Positions 1 through 8,300 of a stretch of DNA of 16,627 nucleotides are shown one piece after another; the stretch's first letter is position 1, and every line of letters begins with the position of its first letter. The DNA comes from Baffinella frigidus (Eukaryota; Cryptophyceae; Cryptomonadales; Baffinellaceae): assembly GCA_026770585.1 (NCBI GenBank), contig MU646782.1, forward strand, positions 274,805-291,431, in the 5' to 3' direction. The notes under the pieces are model-generated. The model saw only the letters and a program-made list of their open reading frames with translations, had not been told where the DNA came from and did no database searches. Made by a program: the position numbers and the translations under genes.

Positions 1-116
1 AGAGAGAGAGAGGCTTGGCCAAGCCTCTCTCTCTCTCTTCTCTCTACAACTTCGGGACCGTCGAGATTGCCTGGGGCGAGGAAAGGGGAGCGCTTTCAGG
101 TGATCGAGAGAGAGCG

Positions 117-160
<44 letters not shown>

Positions 161-180
161 GAGAGAGAGAGAGAGAGGCG
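1..180. repeat. Palindrome and (GA)n microsatellite
   Basis: Positions 1-36 form a perfect inverted repeat centred on GGCC, with (AG)n running into its mirror (CT)n. Positions about 105-178 are nearly pure (GA)n with a few ACC or ACA interruptions. Open frames across this stretch only encode Arg-Glu or Ser-Leu dipeptides and are not genes. Confidence 0.9.
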
Positions 181-325
181 TGGCCAAGCCCGGGGGCTCA
201 ATGGCTCCAACGCCGGTGCTGATTTCAGTCAACAAGATGCTCGTGACCTGGAGGAGGGTGGCGATGTGCGAGGGGTGGTGATGAAGTAGGTCCATGAGGC
301 TCACAACCTGGGCATGGGCCCGCCG

Positions 326-400
326 CATGCCTCTCTCTCCCTCTCTCTCCCTCTCTCTCTCTCTCTCTCTCCCTCCCTCTCCCTCTCTCTCTCTCTCTTC
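326..400. repeat. (CT)n microsatellite
   Basis: Almost pure CT with occasional CCCT interruptions. The same tract type recurs at 5219-5310, 5483-5563 and 16552-16627. Frames through it give only Ser-Leu repeats. Confidence 0.92.
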
Positions 401-1284
401 AGGTTCCGGAAGACATGCAGTCCACTCTTTAGACTATGAAGATTTCGCTACGCTGGATCTAGCGTGGTACGTGACCAAATTTGCCCCAGAAAAGCCTTGA
501 AACTTAATTGCCCCTGGGGAAGTTGACTTTTGATGAAAGGTCTGTAGTCCACCGTGTGGGCAGGGTGCCCTCCGTGCAAGGGGACGTTTCCCATTTGAAG
601 CCTTGGCTCCAAACGGGAATGGTGCCTCACTTACAAGTGCCTGATTCTCACGCGTGTGGTATCAAGGATGCGCAGCTTGAGTCAGTAGTCCACGGCAGGT
701 CATTATTGGGAATTTCAGGACGCAACGGTTCGTTTCGTGGTACTAAATGGTGCGTAGCCACCATCGATTTCGCAGCTCCTCGTCCTTTCCACGTCCGATC
801 CGAACACAAAATTTCGGATCCGGGTACAACATGTGAAATACGACGTGTATCTGAAAATCTGAGTTACGACCTGGCGTGGAGAGCTCAGTTTGAATGATTT
901 CATAACTGCTGTAAACCTTTTGCGCTGGGAATTCTTCTCAGGGCGATTCCAGGGCAATGGATAAGATTCCAGTACAAAACGTTTAGATGGACTGTATCCG
1001 TGAAGCCCCCGGTGGCTTCTAAGTGGTTGGTCTGCCACGGGCTGAAGCAAGATGGTGTTTCCAGGTTCTCCCGCCGTGGTGCGGATGGTAGCGTCTGCAC
1101 GAGACGTCAACGGCTCCAAGGTACCTTGCCTGCCCCTTGCCCCAGAACAAGTTCCGGTGTCCGCCTGTGTTGGGAGCTCGAAGCACCTGGAGGACCTAAA
1201 GGACCCCGGAAGCTGTGGGTTGCTTTCTTGTCGTTGACGCATCCACCAGCGCCCAGAAGAAGCATCCAGACTGCAAGACGATGC
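401..1284. other. Gene-free stretch with one family E repeat
   Basis: No gene is recognised here. The longest plus frame (508-897) opens only from TTG, has mixed third-position use and resembles no family I know. The minus frame 715-1242 runs through a family E repeat and is not credible. A hairpin-like CGCTGGATCTAGCG lies near 451. This looks like unique or decayed repeat DNA. Confidence 0.5.
1141..1206 (+). repeat. Family E dispersed repeat, copy 1
   Basis: Diverged copy of the repeat with core GTGTCCGCCTATGTTGGGAG, here with TGTGTT in place of TATGTT, followed by the usual GGACCTAAAGGACC tail. Other copies are at 13945-14030, 14067-14150, 15077-15150 and 15215-15300. Confidence 0.8.
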
Positions 1285-1390
1285 TATCCTCTGAGTGGCC
1301 AGTAGGCTCCTACGCCCTGCGGTAGGGCCCTAGGACCTGCCTAGAACCTCTTGCAGGTCAAATTTGACCAGCTCGCCACTTAAGGGGTAT
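1285..1390. mobile_element. Family C MITE-like element, copy 1
   Basis: A 106-bp element with terminal inverted repeats. The left end is TATCCTCTGAGTGGCC and the right end reads GCCACTTAAGGGGTAT, the mirror of TATCCCTTAAGTGGCCA. The interior has a TAGGGCCCTAGGACC palindrome and CAAATTTGAC. It has no coding capacity. Two further copies of 105 bp lie at 2447-2551 and 2605-2709. Confidence 0.75.
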
Positions 1391-1485
1391 ATCGCACCGT
1401 GGTGCCTGCTGAGGCTCAGGGGCGGGCGGGCTGGATGCATGTTCTGCAGCCATCTAAACGCTGCTGACAAATTTGAATGTGGCAG

Positions 1486-1665
1486 GTGCTGGAAGCAGAG
1501 GTGGCGCGCGACAGCAGCGAGGCGCTGCGCTACGCGCTGCGCCTGATGGACGAGCTGGGCGCGGAGCGTTCAGCGCGAGGGAAAATGGTGCTCGCGCTCG
1601 CCTCCGCGAGTATCTGCCTCCTCGTGTCACCTGCGCTCCTCCGTCGCCTCCGACGCTCCAACTAG
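1486..1665 (+). CDS. Possible C-terminal exon, helical segment plus tail anchor
   Basis: From a splice-acceptor-like GGCAG|GTG at 1481-1488 an open frame of 59 codons runs to TAG at 1663-1665. Nearly every codon ends in G or C, as in the two real genes and unlike the flanking DNA. The product begins VLEAEVARDSSEALRYAL, which is charged, amphipathic and probably helical. It then has a hydrophobic stretch around MVLALASASICLLV and ends in Arg-rich RRLRRSN, the layout of a C-terminal membrane anchor. The acceptor is phase 0 at AG|GTG, like the transporter introns. An in-frame ATG at 1477 would also allow a 62-residue stand-alone protein. No upstream exon is visible and I do not recognise the family. 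It could be a relict. Confidence 0.35.
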   Translation: MLEAEVARDSSEALRYALRLMDELGAERSARGKMVLALASASICLLVSPALLRRLRRSN

Positions 1666-1945
1666 TCTCCTGGCGAGGCACGCTTGCTGCGCCCGGAGAG
1701 AGAGCGTGCCACGCCAGGATGATCGAAACATGGACGTTTGATGTCTTTCAAGGGAACCTCCTTGCATCCTCAAGTCAATCACGTCAGATCTTACGTGGAT
1801 AAGGCGTCGGTTTCCCCCAATCAATCTGGCGTGGTGGCTGTCGGCCTGGCTTGCCCGCCTGGTCCCGACAACTCTGAATGTACCGTTACAAACATGTACC
1901 GCGGAGTAAATTATCAATGTGTGTTGGGTCTGGCACCCGACTGCT

Positions 1946-2067
1946 TACAGGGGTACCTCGCTCATAAGAAACCGCACCCCCTTAGGACCCTACAGTAGGA
2001 CCATGCCTAGGGCCCTATGGTGGTCCTAGGGGGGGGTGCGGTTTCGTATGAGCGAGGTACCCCTGTA
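1946..2067. mobile_element. Family A MITE-like element, copy 1 (complete)
   Basis: A 122-bp element with near-perfect terminal inverted repeats of about 26 bp, beginning TACAGGGGTACCTCGCTCAT and ending in its complement. The interior is C-rich then G-rich, with CCTAGGGCCCTATGG at the centre, so the whole element can fold into one long hairpin. No protein is encoded. A non-autonomous terminal-inverted-repeat transposon is inferred. Confidence 0.85.
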
Positions 2068-2134
2068 GCAGTGCTTGTCAATCAGCGAGGGCGTCCTCCG
2101 TGTACGGCCTAACTTGAGCGCACGGTGCCTTGAG

Positions 2135-2252
2135 TACAGGGGTACCTCTTTGATAAGAAAGCGTCCCCCCCCCCCCCCTAGGACCACCATAGGGTCCTAG
2201 GCATAGGAATACTGTAGGGTCCTAGGGGGGGGGGCTTTCTTATGAGCGAGGT
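2135..2252. mobile_element. Family A MITE-like element, copy 2 (right end clipped)
   Basis: The left end TACAGGGGTACCTC is intact but then reads TTTGATAAGAAAG. A 14-base C run follows. The right end stops at GAGCGAGGTAC and lacks the final CCCTGTA, passing into unrelated GAGGTGTACATG. Confidence 0.8.
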
Positions 2253-2357
2253 ACGAGGTGTACATGCAGGCCATGTGCTGACCGTGAATTGGACTGGAGA
2301 GTAGTTGTGCGAGGCGGACGAGGCAGATAGAAAATTTGAACCAACGTGTACAGGGGT

Positions 2358-2446
2358 AACCCCAAACCCTGAACCCCAAACCCTCAACCCTCAACCTTAA
2401 AGCTTGAACCCTAAACCCTAATCCCTAAACCCTAAACCCTAAACCC
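2358..2446 (+). repeat. Telomere-like CCCTAAA repeats
   Basis: Degenerate heptamers with several perfect CCCTAAA units near the right end. This is the TTTAGGG telomere type read on the other strand. Their interior position between mobile elements marks them as interstitial copies, not a chromosome end. Confidence 0.85.
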
Positions 2447-2551
2447 TATCCCTTGAGTGCCCAGTAGGCTCATACGTCCTACGGTAGGGTCCTAGGACCT
2501 GCCCACGATCTCTTTGCGGTCAAATTTGAGCGCATGGCCGCTTCAGGGATA
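2447..2551 (+). mobile_element. Family C MITE-like element, copy 2
   Basis: A 105-bp element beginning TATCCCTTGAGTGCCC and ending CGCTTCAGGGATA. It sits directly inside telomere-like repeats. Its interior runs in the opposite sense to the copy at 2605-2709, so the two form an inverted pair around 53 bp of telomere-like sequence. Confidence 0.8.
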
Positions 2552-2604
2552 CCCCTAAACCCTAAACCCTAAACCTGAAAAACTAAATCCTAAACACGAC
2601 ACCC
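2552..2604 (+). repeat. Telomere-like spacer between inverted family C copies
   Basis: CCCTAAA units decaying to CCTGAAAAACTAAATCC. It is the loop of the large inverted repeat formed by the flanking family C elements. Confidence 0.75.
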
Positions 2605-2709
2605 TATCCCTTAAGTGGCCATGCCGTCAAATTTGACGGTCAAGAGGTCCTAGGCAGGTCCTAGGGCCCTACGGTAGGGCGTATGAGCCTACTGGCCACT
2701 TAAGGGATA
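2605..2709 (-). mobile_element. Family C MITE-like element, copy 3 (best preserved)
   Basis: 105 bp with the clearest ends: TATCCCTTAAGTGGCCA on the left and its exact complement TGGCCACTTAAGGGATA on the right. The interior contains the palindrome GTCAAATTTGAC and CCTAGGGCCCTACGG. It lies in inverted orientation to the neighbouring copy. Confidence 0.85.
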
Positions 2710-2722
2710 CCCTAAACCCTAA

Positions 2723-2883
2723 CCACACTGCGGACTTCGAAGGGATTTGGAATAACCCCTAAGCGATAAGACCTAGGACCCTACGTTAGGCAATCCCTAG
2801 GGACATAGGGGTTTTCCTACGGTTGAGGTCACGGAAACTCGGGAACTTCCTGTACGAAAATCCCTTCGTAGCCCGCTGTGTGG
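2723..2883. mobile_element. Family B MITE-like element, copy 1 (complete)
   Basis: 161 bp with terminal inverted repeats near CCACACAGCGGACTTCGAAG; the left end reads CCACACTGCGGACTTCG and the right end CGTAGCCCGCTGTGTGG. The interior has AACCCCTAAGCGAT followed by ACCCTACGTTAGG. It is flanked on both sides by telomere-like CCCTAAA and CCCTACA, so it inserted into such repeats. No ORF. Confidence 0.83.
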
Positions 2884-2937
2884 CCCTACACCCTAAACCT
2901 TGAACCCCTCAACCCTGATGAACCCTGAACCCTAAAC
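2884..2937 (+). repeat. Telomere-like repeats
   Basis: Degenerate CCCTAAA, CCCTACA and CCCTGAA units following the family B element, ending where unique sequence starts. Confidence 0.75.
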
Positions 2938-3126
2938 GGGAGAAAACGAGGTTTACTAAATTGTCAAACACAACCGCTGTACGCCAGTTGGACAGTTGGG
3001 ACGAGACGTGAGGACTCTAGCAGCCCAGAAACCAATCCCAGCGGGTGGGAGGAGAGAGTACTAGGATCCTACACCTGTAGGACTTTACCTTTAGGTCCTT
3101 TAGGTTTTAAATGCTCCCAACATATG

Positions 3127-3187
3127 CCAACGACACGCCCTTCCGTAGAAAGGACTGCAGAGAAAGCATTTTTGCTCTCGGATCGCG
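3127..3187 (-). repeat. Family D repeat upstream of the transporter gene
   Basis: Complement of the 64-bp family D unit seen at 13546-13609 and 13840-13903, with small changes (AAAGGACTGC in place of AAAAGATCTGC). It ends about 160 bp before the transporter ATG. The same repeat, in the same orientation relative to transcription, lies about 230 bp before the cyclin ATG. It could be a promoter or 5' UTR part, or simply an abundant repeat. Confidence 0.75.
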
Positions 3188-3348
3188 TTTAGCTCTCCAG
3201 TTCAGAGGCTCGTGAGGAGGGGATACTGGGCGGTTCTCTTGGGGTGCTTACGGAGGGCCCTTTTTTTTGCCCACGAACAAGATCCAATGGTTCAAAGGGC
3301 GTTTTTTTTAGGATCCGAGACCTGGCCCCCTTTCTTCGGCAGCTCAAT

Positions 3349-4401
3349 ATGCGGGTCTGGGCGCTCCTGTTGGTGGCGGTGCCTGTCATCGTGGAGGGGC
3401 TTGGGGCAAGCCATGCACCTCATGGCCCTGCAAGCCTCGCGTTCGCGGCGCCCAGCGGGATGGCGTCACGCGTGGGGGCCTGGGGACAGGGCGCGCGTGG
3501 CGGGAGCGCCTGCAGCGCCTTTCGCACGCCGGCCCGGCTTGCGAACCTGCACGAGGGGGGGGCGGTGCTGCGACGCCGCAGCGCAGCGCCCGAGGCGGGG
3601 GCGTTGACAATGGTGACTGGAAGCGCAGCCCTCGCGGTGGTAAAAGGGCTGGGTGCTACCCCTGACCTGCTTTTCCAGTCGCTGTTCCTGGCGCTCGGGG
3701 CCACTGCAGTGATTGCCAAGATCGCTGACCGCGACACGAGCAACAAGGACAACGAGGAGAAGATGCCTGCTGCGATGCGTTCCCTGCAGATCCGGTTCTT
3801 GGCGGTGTTCTGGATGATGCGCATGGCCGACTGGCTCCAGGGCCCGTACTTCTACGAGGTGTACTCGAGCAAGATCATCGGGGGGGCGCAAGTCAGCCTG
3901 GATATGGTCTCGAAATTTTTCCTCGTCGGTTTCGGGGTGACCGGGCTTCTCGGGCCGTTCGTGGGCAAGCTGGTCGACAACCGCGGGCGCAAGGCGGGGA
4001 CGCTAGCGTTCGCGCTGCTCTACACCATCGGCGCGCTCAGCACCAAGTCGTCCCTCCTCTGGGTGCTCATGCTCGGGCGTCTCGCGGGCGGCATCGGCAC
4101 GAGCCTCCTCTTCTCGGCGCCTGAGTCGTGGCTCGTCGGCGAGCACTCCAAGGGCGGCTTCGACGGCAAGTGGCTGGGCCAGACGTTCGGGCTAGCGTAC
4201 GCCGGGGACAGCCTCGTGGCCATCTCCGCGGGGCAGCTCGCAGGCGTCGCGGCCGCTGCGCGCGGCCCCTGCGGCCCCTTCGAGATCTCGGTGGTGTTCC
4301 TCGCCATGGGGGCGCTGATCGCCATGTTCCAGTGGAAGGAGAACGTCTCGCCCATCAACTCCGCCGAGTCCAAGGGCCCGACCATCTCCGACGCATTCCA
4401 G
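3349..4401 (+). CDS. MFSD5: Transporter exon 1: presequence and N-terminal half
   Basis: 351 codons from ATG 3349 to CAG at 4399-4401, followed by donor GTGATG. The frame stays open upstream to 3244, but only a GTG lies there, so 3349 is the first ATG. It also puts a hydrophobic signal peptide (MRVWALLLVAVPVIVEG) at the very N-terminus. Residues 29-37 read SLAFAAPSG and 55-60 CSAFRT; both resemble the signal-cleavage and Phe+1 motif of complex-plastid presequences. A low-complexity Arg/Ala/Gly transit-like stretch follows to about residue 85. Mature membrane segments start near residue 104. DWLQGPY is at 161-167, motif A GKLVDNRGRKAG at 206-217 and SLLFSAPESW at 252-261. G/C dominates third positions. 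Confidence 0.88.
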
Positions 4402-5263
4402 GTGATGATAGTTTCCGTTACCTTATCCGTAGGAAACCCCCTATGCCCCTACGGGTTGCCTACCGTAGGGTCATGGGTATTATCGCTTAGGGGTTGTTCA
4501 AAATCTTCCGTAACAGCAGTAGATTTGAGAGCTTTGTATCACACCATGCACGGCTCACACGTGCGTGTAATAAAGGATGATGAAACCGAACGAACCGAAC
4601 CTTACGCCCTCCCACCAACCACCAGAAGAGAACCAAATCGAAGAATGGTAAAAGGTGATTTCCCCTGCAGACTAAACTCTCAGGGTTTAGTCTGCAGGGG
4701 AACTCAGGTTTTGCTTTGGTTCACTTCTGGTGACTGGTGGTCTGATCTCGACGCATCTCTCCCCCTCGCTCCATACCGCAGTTGTGTGTGTCAACTTATC
4801 AAACATCGCCTTCCCTTCCATAAGTTGACACACAGTTCAATAAGTTGACACACACGACCCCCCCCCCCCCTTCCAGGTGATGCACGCGGACAAGAAGATC
4901 CTCCAGCTCGGGACCGTGCACCAGGATAAAATCTGTCAACTTAATGACCGAACGCTAGGATCCCTAGCGTTTTTGTGGGCAAGTGATCTCAAGTTGACGA
5001 ATTTTGTCGCAGACTCACCTCGAGACCGGCTTGCAGGTGATGCTTGCGGACAAGAAGATCCTGCTGGTTGGGACCGTGCAGTCGCTCTTCGAAGGCGCCA
5101 TGTACATCTTCGTGCTCCAGTGGGCGCCCTCGCTCATCGCGGTCGTCGCGGGGGGCGCTGTGCCTTTCGGGAAGGTGCGTGGTGGCGAGGGTGTAGGGGT
5201 GGACGGTGTAGGGTTGGCTCTCTCTCGCTCTCTCTCTCGCGCTCTCTCTCTCTCTCCCTCCCT

Positions 5264-5300
<37 letters not shown>

Positions 5301-8300
5301 GGCCGCCAGCATGCCCGCACACGTCTTCCCCACCTGCCCATCCACCCACCCTCAGCTCCTCCCCCTGGCGTTGCTCACCCACGGCAGGCCCCTCCACGCC
5401 AGGGCACTCGAAACAAGGTTCTAAGCCAGCCCTCAACCAAACCCGCAGGTGTTCCCTCAACCAACCCCGCAGGTGTTCTCACTCGCGCTCTCTCTCCCCC
5501 CCCCTCCCTCCCTCTCTCCCTCGCTCTCGCTCGCTCGCTCTCTCGCGCTCGCTCTCGCTCTCTAACCCGACCCGCAACGAAACCCGCAGGTGTTCTCATG
5601 CTTCATGGCGTCGTGCCTCCTGGGAAGCACCCTCTTCGGCGCCCTCGCCAGAAGAGGCTTCGCGGTCCGAACCCCCCTGCACCCTGAACCCAACCCCTAA
5701 ACCCTAAATCCTCAACCCTACACCCTACATCCTACACCCTACACCCTACACCTTGGACCCTAGACCCTAAATCCTCAACCCTACACCCTACACCCTACAC
5801 CCTACACCTTGGACCCTACACCCTACACCCTACACCCTACACCTTGGACCCTACACCCTACACCCTACACCCTACACCCTACACCTTGGACCCGAGACCC
5901 TAGACCCTAGACCCTAGACCCTAGACCCTAGACCCTAGACCCTAGACCCTAGACCGTCTCCGGGGGCGCTGTCCCCTTCGGGTCTTGGGGAAGGTGTTCT
6001 CATGCTTCATGGCGTCGTGCCTCCTGGGAAGCACCCTCTTCGGCGCCCTCGCCAGAAGAGGCTTCGCGGTCCGTCTAAACCCAAAACCCAAAACGCCAAA
6101 CCCAAAACGCCAAACCCTAAGCCGCCCCCCCCCCCGCGCTGCCTGCCGCCCGACCATGCTAGACGCTAAACCCGAAATCTGAAACCCGAAACCCGAAACC
6201 CAAAACCCAAAACTTGAAACCCGAAACCCGTTTCAAGTTTCAAGTTTTGGGTTTCAAGTGGTGCAGGGTTTAGGGTTCAGCGCTCAGCGCTCAGGGTTCA
6301 GGGGGTTCGGGTTTCAGGGAACGACCCCTGAAGCCTCTTCGGCGCCCTCACCAGAAGAGGCTTTGCAGTCCGAAACCCTGCACCCTGAACCCAAAATCCC
6401 AAACTCGAAACCCAACACCCAAAACGCCAAACCCGAAACCCAAAACGCCAAACCCTAAGCCCCCGACCCCCCCCCCGCTGCCTGCCGCCCGCCCACGCTA
6501 AACCCTAAAATCGAAAATCGAAACACGGAACCCGGAACCCGGAACCCGGAACTCGGACTCCGGAAATCTGAACCCAAAGCCCGAAACCCTGAACCCTAAG
6601 CCCAGAAACCCTGCACCTTGAACCAAACCCCCAAACTCCTGAACCCTGAACCCTGCACCTTGAACCAAAAACCCAAAAACCGAAAACCAAAAACCCAAAA
6701 CCTCAAACGCCAAACCCTAAACCCAAAACGCCAAACTCTAAGCCCCCGCTCCCCACCCGCTGCCTGCCGCCCGCCCACGCTAAACCCTAAACCCTCATCC
6801 CTAAACCTTAAACCCTAAACTCTGAACCCTAAACCCTAAACCCAAAACCCAAAACCCAAAACCCAAAACCCAAAACCCCAAACCTTGAATCCTCATCCCC
6901 GAACCGTGCACCCTAAACTCCAAACCCTAAACCCTGAACCCTTCACCCTGCCTCCTCTCGCCCCACACTTTCCCCCCTGCGCCTAGCAAGCAGCACGTGG
7001 GGCGCAACCCTAAACCCTAAACCCTCAACCCTAAACCCTGAACCCTAGACCATAAATCCTAAACCCTAAACCCTAAATCCTAAACCCTAAACCCTAAACC
7101 CTAAACCCTAAACCCTGCGTGGTCTGAGCAACCACACGAGAATGCAAGAGGGGCCTATTTAAAACCAAGATAATTTCATGTGTAGCATTTGTGTAGCAAC
7201 TTTCATCGCCCTTGGAGCCACTGAAGCCCTGATTAGGCCGGTTACGAGGTTGGAACACCTTATCCTGGCATATTTTTTTACAACCCCACATGTAAATAAG
7301 CCCCTCTAGCTTTCTCGAGTGCAACGCCAGAAGGAGGAGCTGAGGGTGGGTGGATGGATGAAAAACAAATCCGGCGGCAAAGAGCTCCAATTCCCGTCTC
7401 TTTTGGCGTGTTTCCCGTGTAGAATCAACTTTACCCGAACATGGTGTAGTAAAATGACATTTCAACTTGTGGCCTGGCGTGGGTGGGTGGATGGGTAGGT
7501 GGAGAAGACGTGTGCGGAAATGCTGACGGCCGCTACTGTGGCGACCCCACATGTAGATAGCCCCCCCCACACAGCGGACTTCGAAGGGAGTTTGAACAAC
7601 CCCTAAGCGATATGACCAAGGACCCTACGTTAAGCAACCCGTAGGGGCATAGGTGGGTTCCTGCGGATAAGGTAACGGCAACTCGGGCACTCAGCGGACA
7701 CTGGGTGCCCGAAAATCCCTTCGTAGCCCGCTGTGTGGCTTGCTTTCTCGAGTGGATCGCCACGAGGAGGAGCTTTATCCGGGGAAACCTATTTTTCTTT
7801 CATTTGCTGGCAATAAAAATTACTACACACTTCGTTCTTACTAGTAATATTAAATCATTTGTGTAGTAATTTTCATTGGAATCAAATGAAAGAAAAATAG
7901 GTTTCCCCGGATAAAGCTGAAGGTGGGTGGATGGGCAGGTGGAGAAGACGTGCGCAGGAATGCTGACGGCTGCTACTGTGGCCATGGGGGTGGCGACGGC
8001 CATGGGGTAGGCGCCCTCGGAAAACCCCTTTTTGGAAAAGCGCGTACAGCCCCGAAAAAGCAAAACCCTCTGGAAACCACCTTTTCGGAAGAGCGCTTAC
8101 AGACCGGAAAACGCGCTCATGCGTTTCTGCCGCCTGGTAGAGCTGTGTCAGTATCATGCAAAAAGCTTACGTTGACGGAGTAGTAACTTTGGTACACAAT
8201 TTATAATGGAAAACATTCTTGGGCTGTAAAAGTCCTGACATCGCTTTTAAAATCGTTTTAGAGCTGGCAAGCCCACGTTAACGAGGGACTTAAGGGGTCC

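Larger units (their letters stand above)
4396..4882 (+). other. Insert in transporter intron 1 bounded by a 12-bp direct repeat
   Basis: TTCCAGGTGATG occurs at 4396-4407, the exon 1 end and donor, and again at 4871-4882, an acceptor position. The duplicated 12-mer contains AG|GT, so one copy can act as donor and the other as acceptor. This is the signature expected if the intron arose by insertion with target duplication. The insert is composite: a family B fragment, a nested hairpin and a GTCAACTTA inverted-repeat unit. Confidence 0.6.

Noticed and set aside
508-897. 129-codon plus-strand open frame
   Set aside because: It starts at TTG, shows no G/C-ending codon bias, matches no family I recognise and has no splice sites that join it to other coding sequence.
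715-1242. 175-codon minus-strand open frame
   Set aside because: Its N-terminal part is the reverse of the dispersed family E repeat.
5004-5687. Long plus frame reading through (CT)n and into exon 3
   Set aside because: It reads through a clear donor at 5175 and encodes Ser-Leu-Arg microsatellite protein; the exon structure explains it better.
6373-7118. True telomere or chromosome end
   Set aside because: The repeats are degenerate, interrupted and followed by more than 9 kb of other sequence including genes.
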